NCBI RefSeq assembly: GCF_039541115.1
Contig: NZ_BAABFP010000007.1
Coordinates: forward strand, 212,290-276,289
Source: Angustibacter luteus
Lineage (GTDB): Bacteria > Actinomycetota > Actinomycetes > Actinomycetales > Angustibacteraceae
Direction: 5' to 3'
Length of the DNA: 64,000 nt
Part shown: positions 1-8,600 of the stretch, one piece after another
Layout: each line of letters begins with the position of its first letter
How positions within the stretch are numbered: the first letter of the stretch is position 1
Position numbers and translations under genes: made by a program
Notes under the pieces: generated by a model
What the model saw: the letters and a program-made list of their open reading frames with translations, nothing else
Told to the model about the DNA's origin: nothing
Database searches by the model: none

Positions 1-207
1 CTGACGGCGCTCGGGCTGCTGCTGATCGCCCGCGAGCTGCTGCGCGGTCACGCGCGGGTTCGGACGCCGGGAGTGTTCTTCCAGGCCCTCCTGCTCCTGC
101 TGGTGCCGAGCATGTGGTCCGCCGGCAACCCGCTGCTCGCGGCCGGTGTCGGCGTCCTGGCGGGGACGGCCGTGGTCTCGATCGTGCTGGCCACCCGCCG
201 GGCGTGA
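1..207 (+). CDS. C-terminal fragment of an integral membrane protein (partial)
   Basis: An open frame runs in from the window edge and ends at TGA 205-207, giving 68 residues with no start in the window. The fragment has two strongly hydrophobic stretches separated by a short Trp/Ser/Asn loop and ends in a positively charged ATRRA tail, so it is the last one or two membrane spans of a membrane protein. The family cannot be named from this piece. A promoter-like region and a new transcription unit follow, so it is probably not in the operon with the sugar transporter downstream. Confidence 0.6.
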   Translation: MTALGLLLIARELLRGHARVRTPGVFFQALLLLLVPSMWSAGNPLLAAGVGVLAGTAVVSIVLATRRA

Positions 208-342
208 CCCGCGTGAGCGGCACATCATGGGCAACGAGTGACAAACCCTCGCGAACCCCCTTGACGCTGTCGAACATTTGATTGTAAACCTTACGAACAT
301 ATTGCGGTGGCCCCGTCTTCGTCCATGTCCAGGGAGCTGAGA
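208..342 (+). promoter_or_regulatory. promoter region of the sugar ABC operon
   Basis: This is a locally AT-rich gap before the transporter operon. TTGACG at 261-266 matches a -35 box, and TAAACC at 285-290 is a weak -10 candidate 18 bases further on. The 7-mer CGAACAT occurs twice as a direct repeat (271-277 and 294-300), 23 bases apart, around the proposed -10; it could be a regulator site. The Shine-Dalgarno AGGGAG at 331-336 sits 6 bases before ATG 343 and decides that start over the upstream GTG 307 and ATG 325. Confidence 0.4.
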
Positions 343-1608
343 ATGGCCCGACTCACGCGCACGTCCGTCCTCGTCTGCACCGCCGCGCTGGCGGTGGGAC
401 TCACCGCCTGCGGCGGTGGGACGGGAGCATCAAGCAACGACGCCGACGGCAAGTCCGGTGACGCGAAGACCATCAAGCTGGTCGCGGCCGAGTACTCCAG
501 TGGGACCAAGGCGTTCTGGGACAAGTTCGCGACCGCCTACAAGGCGAAGACCGGGAACACCCTCGACGTGCAGGTGGTCAGCTGGACCGACATCGACCAG
601 CAGTCCAGCACGATGATCCAGAACGGCAACCCGCCGGACATCCTGAACCTGAACGCCTACGCCAGCTACGCCAAGGACGACCTGCTCTACTCGGCGGACG
701 ACGTGCTGTCCCCGGCGGTCAAGGACGACCTCATCCCGGCCTTCGTGAAGTCCGGGACCTACAACGGCAAGCTCTACGGCATGCCCGACCTGTCGTCGGC
801 GCGCGCCCTCTTCTACAACAAGAAGCTGTTCCAGCAGGCCGGCATCAGCGCGCCGCCCACCACCTGGGCCGACTTCGAGGCCGACGCCAAGAAGGTCAGC
901 GCCCTCGGCGGCGGGAACGTCGGCTACGCCATGCCGCTCGGGCCGGAGGAGTCGCAGGCCGAGTTCTCCATCTGGCTGGTGAACAACGGCGGCGACTGGA
1001 AGACCGACGGCAAGTGGAGCATCAACTCGGCGAAGAACGTCGAGACGCTGAACTTCCTGAAGAAGCTCGCCGTCACCGACAAGGTCACCCAGAACAACCC
1101 CGGCAAGACCAACCGCACGGACGGCGCCTTCGCGCTCTTCGGGTCCGGCAAGGCCGGCATGGTGGTCGGCTTCTCACCGCTGTCCGCCGAGCTCGACAAG
1201 AGCAAGGCCGTCGACTACGCCGTCGCCCCCATGCCCAGCGCCGACGGCAGCGCCCCGCAGACCTACGGCGTCACCGACTACCTGATGGCCTTCAAGAAGA
1301 AGGGCAACCAGGACGCCGTGAAGGCCTTCTACGACCTGTATTACCAGCCGGACCAGGTCAACACCTTCATCAAGGCCGAGGGCTTCCTTCCGGTGACCAA
1401 GACCGGGCTGACCACCTTCCAGTCCGAGAAGGCGCTCGCGGTCTACCTGCAGACCCTGCCCAACGTGCACCTCACGCCCACGGACGACCCGGGCTGGGAC
1501 AAGGTCAAGCTCGCGGTCCAGCAGAACCTGGGCTCCGCGGTCGCACCTGACGGCAACCCGCAGAAGGTGCTGGACGCCTTGCAGCAGCAGGCCGAGTCCG
1601 GCAGCTGA
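343..1608 (+). CDS. extracellular sugar-binding lipoprotein of an ABC importer
   Basis: A 421-residue family 1 solute-binding protein that would capture a sugar or oligosaccharide outside the membrane and hand it to the permeases encoded next. The N-terminus is a lipoprotein signal: charged MARLTR, a hydrophobic core, then lipobox LTAC with the lipidated Cys near residue 28, followed by a Gly/Ser linker. The mature part has the usual features of the fold, such as a PPDILNLN segment and the YNKKLFQQAG segment. It stops 2 bases before the first permease gene, so the three genes form one operon. The ligand cannot be deduced. Start chosen at 343 because of the AGGGAG ribosome site. Confidence 0.9.
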   Translation: MARLTRTSVLVCTAALAVGLTACGGGTGASSNDADGKSGDAKTIKLVAAEYSSGTKAFWDKFATAYKAKTGNTLDVQVVSWTDIDQQSSTMIQNGNPPDILNLNAYASYAKDDLLYSADDVLSPAVKDDLIPAFVKSGTYNGKLYGMPDLSSARALFYNKKLFQQAGISAPPTTWADFEADAKKVSALGGGNVGYAMPLGPEESQAEFSIWLVNNGGDWKTDGKWSINSAKNVETLNFLKKLAVTDKVTQNNPGKTNRTDGAFALFGSGKAGMVVGFSPLSAELDKSKAVDYAVAPMPSADGSAPQTYGVTDYLMAFKKKGNQDAVKAFYDLYYQPDQVNTFIKAEGFLPVTKTGLTTFQSEKALAVYLQTLPNVHLTPTDDPGWDKVKLAVQQNLGSAVAPDGNPQKVLDALQQQAESGS

Positions 1609-1610
1609 GC

Positions 1611-2564
1611 GTGTCGCAGAGCACGCTGCGTCAGGCGGGGCCGGCCACCAGCCGGCCCCGCCGACGGGGCACCCGCGACGCGACCTCGGGCTGGGTCGCC
1701 CTGCTGTGGCTCGGCCCGGCGCTGCTGCTCATCGGCGGCGTCGTGGTCTTCCCGGCGGTCGCCCTGGTCAAGGCGTCCCTCAGCGAGTACTCCATCACCG
1801 GGCTGCGCAAGGGCCCCGCGGGTCTGGACAACTACCGGCACGTGATCGAGCACCCGGCGCTGGGCACCGTCCTGCGCACCACCGCGATCTGGGTGGTCGC
1901 CGTGGTGATCCTGACCATGCTGATCAGCCTCGCGCTGGCCCAGTTCCTGTCGAAGCAGTTCGTCGGACGCCGGTTCGTGCGCTGGGCGATCATCGTGCCC
2001 TGGGCGGCGTCCCTGATCATCACCGCGCGGCTGTTCACCCTGCTGCTGGACTACTACCACGGCATCGCGAACACGCTGCTGGTCGCGCTGCCGTTCGTCG
2101 ACCAGCCGGTGGATTTCCTCGGTGACGACCGGTTCACGCTGGCCTCCATCGTCGCGGTCGGCGTCTTCGTCTCGGTGCCGTTCGTGACCTACGTGCTGCT
2201 GGCCGGCCTGAACGCCATCCCGGACGACGTCTACGAGGCGGCGCGCATCGACGGCGCCGGGCCGTGGCAGGTCTACCGGCGGATCACGTTGCCGCTGCTC
2301 GCCCCGGCGCTCTCGGTGTCGACGGTGCTGAGCATCATCTACGTCTTCAACTCGTTCCCCGTCGTCTACACGCTGAACGACCGCAACCCCGGCTTCAGCC
2401 ACGACACGACCATCACCTGGATGTACAAGCTGGCGTTCAAGAGCGCCGAGAAGGACGTCGGGATGTCGGCTGCCGCCGGGGTGTTCAACGTGCTGCTGAT
2501 CCTGGCCGCAGTGGCCGTCTACCTGCGGGTCACCCGCGGTGCGACGCAGGAGAACCAGGCATGA
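1611..2564 (+). CDS. sugar ABC transporter permease (MalF/UgpA type)
   Basis: A 317-residue inner-membrane permease with six or seven predicted spans. The EAA loop that contacts the ATPase is clear near the C-terminal third (EAARIDGAGPWQVYRRITLP). The N-terminus is a short charged cytoplasmic tail before the first span. GTG start 2 bases after the binding-protein stop; the downstream permease overlaps its stop as ATGA, so translation is probably coupled. It would pair with the second permease as a heterodimer. No ATPase gene is linked, as is common for actinobacterial CUT1 importers that share an MsiK-like ATPase encoded elsewhere. Confidence 0.92.
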   Translation: MSQSTLRQAGPATSRPRRRGTRDATSGWVALLWLGPALLLIGGVVVFPAVALVKASLSEYSITGLRKGPAGLDNYRHVIEHPALGTVLRTTAIWVVAVVILTMLISLALAQFLSKQFVGRRFVRWAIIVPWAASLIITARLFTLLLDYYHGIANTLLVALPFVDQPVDFLGDDRFTLASIVAVGVFVSVPFVTYVLLAGLNAIPDDVYEAARIDGAGPWQVYRRITLPLLAPALSVSTVLSIIYVFNSFPVVYTLNDRNPGFSHDTTITWMYKLAFKSAEKDVGMSAAAGVFNVLLILAAVAVYLRVTRGATQENQA

Positions 2565-3466
2565 GCGCCGCGACGCAGACCAGCCCGGTCGACCAGACCC
2601 GCGGCACCCGCCCGGCCCGACGTCCGGCGTCCGGGCCCTCGCGGTGGCGGCGGGTGCGTCCCGTGGTGCTGCCGATCGTCGGCCTCGCGGTGGGGCTGGT
2701 CTTCCTGGCCCCGTACATCGTCATGCTGCTCGACGCGCTGCGGCCCAGCTCGGACGTCCTCGCCTCGCCCGCGACCTTCCTGCCGCGGCGCTGGCAGTGG
2801 GACACGTTCGGCACCGTGCTGAGCGACACCCGCTTCCTCGCCTGGCTGCGGACCTCCGTGGTGGTCGCGACCGCGTCCACCATGGTGGTGCTGCTGGTGT
2901 CCGTGCCGGCCGCCTACTTCACCGGACGGGTGCGCTACCCCGGCCGGCGGCTCTTCCTGCTCGTCGTGCTGGTCACCCAGATGTTCAGCCCGACCGCCCT
3001 GGTGGTCGGGCTGTACCGGGAGTTCTTCGAGCTCAACCTCGTGAACACCTACCTGGCGATCATCCTGACCAACGCGGCCTTCAACCTGGCCTTCGCGATC
3101 TGGATCCTGCAGGCGTTCTTCGCCTCGATCCCGGCCGAGGTCGAGGAGGCCGCCGAGCTGGACGGCTGCGGCCGGCTCGCCACCATGTGGCGGATCATGC
3201 TGCCGCTCACCCGTCCGGGCATCGTCACCTCGGTGATCTTCACGTTCATCGCCGCCTGGAACGAGTACGTCGTCGCGCTGACCCTGATGCAGGACGACGC
3301 GAAGAAGCCGCTCACCGTCGGGATCAGCAGCTACGTCACCGGGTACCAGCAGCACTGGGACCAGCTCTTCGCGGCCTCGCTGATCGCCGTCGTCCCGGTG
3401 GTCATCCTGTTCGCGGCCATCGAGAAGCACCTCGTCGGCGGGCTCACTGCGGGGTCGATCAAGTAG
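2561..3466 (+). CDS. sugar ABC transporter permease (MalG/UgpE type)
   Basis: A 301-residue second permease of the importer. ATG 2561 overlaps the stop of the preceding gene as ATGA. A Pro/Arg/Ser-rich cytoplasmic tail of about 35 residues precedes the first membrane span. The EAA motif (EVEEAAELDGCGRLATMWR) and the ending GLTAGSIK are typical of CUT1 MalG-like subunits. It is the last gene of the operon: no ATPase or glycosidase follows, and a convergent sigma-factor gene begins only 19 bases later with no obvious terminator between them. Confidence 0.92.
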   Translation: MSAATQTSPVDQTRGTRPARRPASGPSRWRRVRPVVLPIVGLAVGLVFLAPYIVMLLDALRPSSDVLASPATFLPRRWQWDTFGTVLSDTRFLAWLRTSVVVATASTMVVLLVSVPAAYFTGRVRYPGRRLFLLVVLVTQMFSPTALVVGLYREFFELNLVNTYLAIILTNAAFNLAFAIWILQAFFASIPAEVEEAAELDGCGRLATMWRIMLPLTRPGIVTSVIFTFIAAWNEYVVALTLMQDDAKKPLTVGISSYVTGYQQHWDQLFAASLIAVVPVVILFAAIEKHLVGGLTAGSIK

Positions 3467-3485
3467 CGCGGTGCTGACCGAGGCG

Positions 3486-4247
3486 TCAGCCGAGGTCCTC
3501 GAGGCCCTTGCGCAGGTCGTCGACGGTGCGCGACAGCAGGCGGGAGACGTGCATCTGCGAGATGCCGAGCTCGTCGGCGATCTCGTTCTGGGACAGGCCG
3601 CGGAAGAAGCGCAGCACCAGGATCCGCTTCTCGCGGGCCGGCAGGCGGTGCAGCAGCGGGCGCAGGGACTCGCGGTCCACCACGTCTTCGAGGGCCGTGT
3701 CGACCAGCGCGATGTCCGCGTCGAGGCCGTCGATCGGGCCCTCCAGCGGGACGGTGCTGTAGGCCTGCTGGGCCTCCAGCGCCTCGATGGCCTCCTCGGT
3801 GCTGATCCCCACCTGCTCCGCGAGCTCGTGCACCGTCGGGGCGCGTCCCAAGGCCTGGTTCAGCTCGGCCCGCGCCCCCTCGAGCTGGGTCTGCAGCTCC
3901 TGCAGGCGCCGCGGGACGCGCAGCGCCCAGCCCCGGTCCCGGAAGTGCCGCTTGATCTCGCCGAGGATGGTCGGTGTCGCGAACGTGGTGAGCGCCGCCC
4001 CGCGGTCCGGGTCGAACCGGTCGACCGCGTTGATCAGGCCGATGGTGCCCACCTGGATCAGGTCGTCCAGTGGCTCGCCGAGGTCGCGGTAGCGCTGCGC
4101 CAGGTAGCGGACGAGGGGCAGGTTCTCCTCGACCAGCTGGGTGCGCAGCTCGGCCCGGCGCGGGTCCTGGGCGGGCAGGGCCGCGAGCTCCTGGGCGACG
4201 TCCGTGTTGGAGCCGGGGGTCGCGGCGCGGGCGCCGACGACCGTCAT
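3486..4247 (-). CDS. RNA polymerase sigma factor, SigB/SigF/SigG family
   Basis: A 253-residue group 3 sigma-70 factor for stress or developmental promoters. Region 2 is seen as LVEENLPLVRYLAQRYRDLG then DDLIQVGTIGLINAVDRFDP; region 3 follows, and region 4 has a helix-turn-helix at QNEIADELGISQMHVSRLL. Region 1.1 is absent, as expected for the group. It lies just downstream of an RsbW-like gene, the usual partner switch arrangement, but no anti-anti-sigma gene is visible. ATG 4247 is chosen; GTG 4253 is an in-frame alternative. The junction with the upstream gene carries a 17-bp-period tandem duplication that places a second ATG ahead of this start. Confidence 0.9.
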   Translation of the reverse strand: MTVVGARAATPGSNTDVAQELAALPAQDPRRAELRTQLVEENLPLVRYLAQRYRDLGEPLDDLIQVGTIGLINAVDRFDPDRGAALTTFATPTILGEIKRHFRDRGWALRVPRRLQELQTQLEGARAELNQALGRAPTVHELAEQVGISTEEAIEALEAQQAYSTVPLEGPIDGLDADIALVDTALEDVVDRESLRPLLHRLPAREKRILVLRFFRGLSQNEIADELGISQMHVSRLLSRTVDDLRKGLEDLG

Positions 4248-4276
4248 GCCCACTGCCCGCTCATGCCCACTGCCCC
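4244..4276. repeat. 17-bp-period tandem duplication across the anti-sigma/sigma junction
   Basis: TCATGCCCACTGCCC occurs at 4244-4258 and again at 4261-4275, period 17. On the minus strand each copy reads GGGCAGTGGGCATGA. The upstream copy supplies the last codons and stop of the RsbW-like gene with an overlapping ATGA; the downstream copy supplies the sigma start. Between them lies a six-codon mini-ORF (MSGQWA) ending at the sigma ATG. The likely ancestor is a simple ATGA overlap that became split by slippage or unequal exchange. Confidence 0.9.
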
Positions 4277-4695
4277 GCGCCGGCTCGTACGGTCAGCCGG
4301 ATCCACGTCCGGCGGGCGCCCTCGACGTCCTCGTGCCCGGACTCCAGCGAGTCGACCAGCGCGGACAGCACGGCCCAGGCGTAGGCGCTGCGGTCCGGCA
4401 GCTCGACGTCGGGACCGCTGACGTCCACGGTGAGCGCGCCCTCGGCCAGCGTGAAGAGGCACGACAGGTGGTCCGGCGGCGCGTCGGCCGGTCGCCGGAT
4501 CAGGAGGGTGCAGGCCTCGTCGATGGCGATCCGCAGGTCCTCGATGCGGTCCAGGGTCAGGTCGAAGCGGGCGGCCAGCCCGGCCGTGGCGGTCCGGACC
4601 ACGGCGACGTACGCGGCGCTCGCCGGGACCTCCAGCTCGACCACGTCGGCAGCGTGGGTGACGTCGACGGACCCGACCTCGGTCAACGCCGCCAC
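4261..4695 (-). CDS. RsbW-like anti-sigma regulatory factor
   Basis: A 144-residue GHKL/HATPase-fold protein of the actinobacterial RsbW/UsfX type that would bind and restrain the sigma factor encoded directly downstream. The helix DRIEDLRIAIDEACTLLI corresponds to the N-box region. In the usual N-box an Asn follows the Glu, but here the sequence is DEACTLL, and no clear DxGxG nucleotide motif is visible, so ATP binding or kinase activity is doubtful. GTG start at 4695, preceded by the possible ribosome site AGGTGG. Its 3' end is inside the tandem duplication shared with the sigma gene. Confidence 0.82.
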   Translation of the reverse strand: MAALTEVGSVDVTHAADVVELEVPASAAYVAVVRTATAGLAARFDLTLDRIEDLRIAIDEACTLLIRRPADAPPDHLSCLFTLAEGALTVDVSGPDVELPDRSAYAWAVLSALVDSLESGHEDVEGARRTWIRLTVRAGAGQWA

Positions 4696-4817
4696 GACCC
4701 ACCTACCCGCTCACGAACCTGCGCACCCACCTGCACGGCCCCATCCTGACGCGCCTGGCGGTCGTCGTCCACGGGAACGGTCGGACTGGTCCGGGACATC
4801 CCTTTCGTGCCCTCCGG

Positions 4818-5351
4818 TCACGCCTGGGCGGCGAGCTTCTGCAGCGCGTCGCCGTCCATCCGGTAGACCGTCCACTCGTCCTGCCCGACGGCGCCGAGCG
4901 AGCGGTAGAAGCCGAGGGCCGGCTCGTTCCAGTCCAGCACCCACCACTCCAGCCGGGGGTACTTCCGGTCGGCGCAGATCTTGGCCAGCCGGGCCAGGAA
5001 CGCCTTGCCGATGCCGCTGCCGCGCTGGTCCGGCTGGACGAACAGGTCCTCCAGCCAGATGCCGTGCCGGCTCGTCCAGGTCGAGAAGGTGACGTACCAG
5101 ACCGCCATGCCGACCAACCGGGTCGAGCCGTCCGGGTCGGTCACCTCGGCGACCAGCGCGCTGGCCCCGGCCGGGCCGTCCGTCGGGAAGAGCGCGGCCT
5201 GCAGGAACTCCTCCGTGGACTCCACGTGGTGCAGCGACTCCTCGTACACCGCGAGCTCCTTGATGAGCCGCAGGATGTCCGGGACGTCGCCCGAGACGGC
5301 TTCGCGGATGAGTGCTGGGGGAGTGGGAGCCGGGGTCAGGTCGTCGGACAT
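4818..5351 (-). CDS. GNAT family N-acetyltransferase
   Basis: A 177-residue single-domain acetyltransferase. The acetyl-CoA loop is visible as LFVQPDQRGSGIGKAFLARL, followed by LEWWVLDWNEPALGFYRSLGA, the pattern of the diamine-acetyltransferase-like GNAT branch. Substrate is unknown. ATG 5351 is preceded on its strand by TACGGT six bases upstream and no Shine-Dalgarno, consistent with leaderless transcription. The frame stays open to 5525, but that extension is Arg/Pro-rich and unlike the family. Confidence 0.85.
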   Translation of the reverse strand: MSDDLTPAPTPPALIREAVSGDVPDILRLIKELAVYEESLHHVESTEEFLQAALFPTDGPAGASALVAEVTDPDGSTRLVGMAVWYVTFSTWTSRHGIWLEDLFVQPDQRGSGIGKAFLARLAKICADRKYPRLEWWVLDWNEPALGFYRSLGAVGQDEWTVYRMDGDALQKLAAQA

Positions 5352-5664
5352 GGGGTGACCGTAGCGCTCGCGGCGGACAGCGGGCAGTCGTCTTGCCACA
5401 GCGCCATGGAGCCCGGCAACGGCCAAGTCACCGCCTGCACGCTGGCACCGCGACGGCTCTCTTGACGGGGCGCTGCTCACTGGGGTGACGGCGGGCTGCA
5501 GGAGCGACTCGTCCGGACAGTGCACGGCTGACGCTCAGGGCACGTGTGACGACACCGGCAGTCGTTCGGACAGCACGACCTGAGGGCGCGCTGGGCGACC
5601 CATGACGCCGTCCACCACGGCCCAGAACACACGGGCGCCGCAGTGCTGGGATCGGAGCGGCGCC
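5352..5664. other. 313-bp gap without a supported gene
   Basis: This gap lies between the 3' end of the FHA-FtsK gene and the 5' end of the GNAT gene. Apart from the -10-like TACGGT (5358-5363, minus) of the GNAT gene I see no RNA, terminator or convincing ORF. One minus frame ending at 5535 gives a protein-like tail (VVDGVMGRPARPQVVLSERL), but it has no start, ribosome site or complete domain; a gene remnant is possible and unproven. Confidence 0.3.
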
Positions 5665-8600
5665 TCACAGCGCCACCTGGACGGCGGTCGTGGCCCCGCG
5701 CAGCACCAGGACGCCGCGGCCCGGAGCCGCCGACTCGACCGGCTCGACCCGCACGCCGAACGGGTCGCCGTCGTGCGGGCTGTGCGGGCCGAGCAGGACG
5801 CCGGTGCGCTGCCGCAACGCCGCGGCCACAAAGGGCGCGCTGACCGGCAGGTGTCCGGCCTCCGTGCGGAGGGCCAGGGCCAAGCAGTGGGGGCCGGGAT
5901 CCCTGGCCAGCTGCTCCAGGGCGCCGGCGACCGCCGGGTCGTGAGCGACCCGCTCAGCGTCGTCCACCAGCACGCAGGCGCCGGCCACGGGGTCCGCCGG
6001 TCGCGCCATGAGCAGACGCAGGAGCTCCGGTCCGTCGGTCGCGGTGGGCCAGCCGCCCTCGTGCAGCGGCCCGCCGAGCGGGGCGAGCGCGATCACCCGG
6101 CGACCCCGCGCGTGCAGCTGCCGTGCGACCACCGCGAGCACCTGCGAGCGCCCGCTACCGGCCGGACCCAGGACCACCCACCGGCGGTGCACGGCCGGAT
6201 CCACGGCCACGGGCAGGGCCTCGTCTCCGCCGACCCCCAGCAGCACACCGGCGCCGTCCCAGGCATCGAGCTCGGTGAGGTGCAGCAGGTCGGGGAGCCG
6301 GCGCAGGCGCAGCGCCCGCTCGGCGAGGCCGGAGGCCGCGGTGGGAGATGCCGCGAGCGTGGCACGGAGCTGCTCGCCGTCGGCGCGGACGAGCTGGACC
6401 TGGCGTCCACCGGGTAGGTGGATCACCCGGCCCGCCGGCAGTCGCGAGGGGACAGCGGACGTCGGCACCCCGGCCAGCAGGAGGTCGGTGGGGTCGGTCG
6501 GCCGCAGCAGCAGCCGCTGGCCCACGAGCGACCCGATCCGCGAGGTCAGGACGGCACGCCCACCCGCCACCACCAGCCGCAGACCGGCCCGCTCGCCGTC
6601 CCGGACGAGAGAGAGCAGGGCGTCCAGGCCGCGTCCGTGGTCCACCCGCTCCAGGCCCTCGGCCAGCGACTCCCACCCGTCCACCAGCAGCACCGTCGCC
6701 CGGCCGGGCCGCTCGGTGCCTGGACCCCGCCGGTCGTTCAGCTGCGAGGACAGCCGGTCCACGAGGCGAGCCACGACGGTGGCCGGCTCGCCGGTCAGCA
6801 CCGTGCCCAGCTGCGGCAGCGACGGCCGGGCTCCTGGGTCCAAGGCCCGCGCGAGTGCCCCGCCGGCTGCGTCGACCACATGCACGTGGTGGCCCTCGGG
6901 CGAGGCCAGCAACGCTGTCGCGAGCGCCAGCAGGGCATTGGTCCGTCCGGTGCGCGGTGCCCCGCTGATCGCCAGGTGCGAGTCGACCAGCGGGTCCCAG
7001 CCGAAGGGCTCCTGGCGTCCCTCGACGGGCAGGTCGGCCAGCCCCCACGCCGGTGCCCCGCCGGCTGCCGCACCCCGCAGGTCAGCGGACGCGAGCTGCT
7101 CGGGGAGCGGTGGCAGCCACGGGCTCGGTGGTGGTTCGGCGCCGACCAGGGCGCTCGCCGCTCGCATGGACCGCACCAGCGCCGCCAGCTCGTCGGCGTG
7201 CGGGTCCACCGGGACGGGGTGTCCAGCCGGTAGCACGAGGGGCCGGCTGATCCGGGGGCCGTGCGCGGTGCCGCCGGCCAGCGCCGTCTGGAATGCGGTG
7301 AGGGACTTCGACCCGGCGCGGAACAGCCCACGGCCCGGGACGCCGTCCGGCAGCACCGCGGCGTCCGCCGCGTCCAGCACGTCCTCGGAGTCGACCCGGT
7401 CGCGCACCCGCAGGCAGATGCGCAGGTTGACGTTCGCCTTGATGTCCGCGGTCACGATGCCGGCCGGGCGCTGGGTGGCGAGCACCAGGTGCACGCCCAG
7501 CGACCGCCCGACCGCGGCCAGTCGGACCAGGCCGTCCAGGAAGTCCGGGAGCTCGCCGGCCAGGAGCCGGAACTCGTCGATCACGAGCACCAACCGGGCC
7601 AGTGCGGGGCGCCCCGGTTCGTCGTCGCACCATCGTTGGTAGGCGCCCAGGTCTGCCGCCCCGACCTCGGCCAGCAGGCGCTCTCGGCGGGTCAGCTCGG
7701 CCTGCAACGCGGTCAGCGCCCGAGCCGCCAGGTGCCCGTCCAGGTCACTGACCACCCCGAGGACGTGCGGCAGGTCGGCGCAACGCCGGAACGCGGCCCC
7801 GCCCTTGTAGTCCACCAGCACGAACGACAGCTCGTCCGGCCGGTTGCCGAGCGCCAACGAGGTCACCAGGGTGAGCAGCAGCTCGGACTTGCCCGCGCCC
7901 GTCGTGCCCGCCACCAGCGTGTGCGGCCCGTCGGCGAGCAGGTCGACGCAGACCCGCCCGTCCCGGCCCGCGCCGAGGGTGACCGTCGTCGACCGGGGAG
8001 AGCGTCGCCAGCTGTCGGCCAACGCTGCCGGATCGGCGGCATCGACGTCGAGCAGGGACGTGAGGGCGACCGAGACCGGAAGGGAGTCGCCCCCCGCGGG
8101 TTCTGGCGTGGCCTCGCGGAACGGGGCGAGGGCGCGTGCGAGCTCGTCCGCCCACGCGGCACCGACGCCGTCCGGCGCGAGGTCCCAGCCGGCTCCGTCA
8201 CCGTCGGCACCGTGGGCATTGTCGGCACCGTCGGTACCGAGGCCACCGAGGCCTCGGGTGCTCGCCGGGCCGCTGCTCGGCAGGGTGATGCTGAGCCCGC
8301 ACTCACTGGGGAGCTCCGAGGCGCTCCCGGCCAGGCAGATCGTGTGCACGCCCACCGCGGGGCCGTGACGCAGCACCGTGGCCAGGGCGGGGTCCTGGCC
8401 CACGGGGTTCCCGCCCGCGGCGCCGCGGGCCGTCGCGCGCAGGTCCAGCAGGACGACGATCGCGGCCTCAGCCCCTCTCGGCTGGCCTGCTGGACGCCGG
8501 GTGGAGCGACCGTCGGCCCGCTCGATCCGGCGCTGCACCTCGTGCTCGAGGTCGACGAGCGACCCAGCGAACCGGTGCGGGAGCCACCGTGCCCACGACC

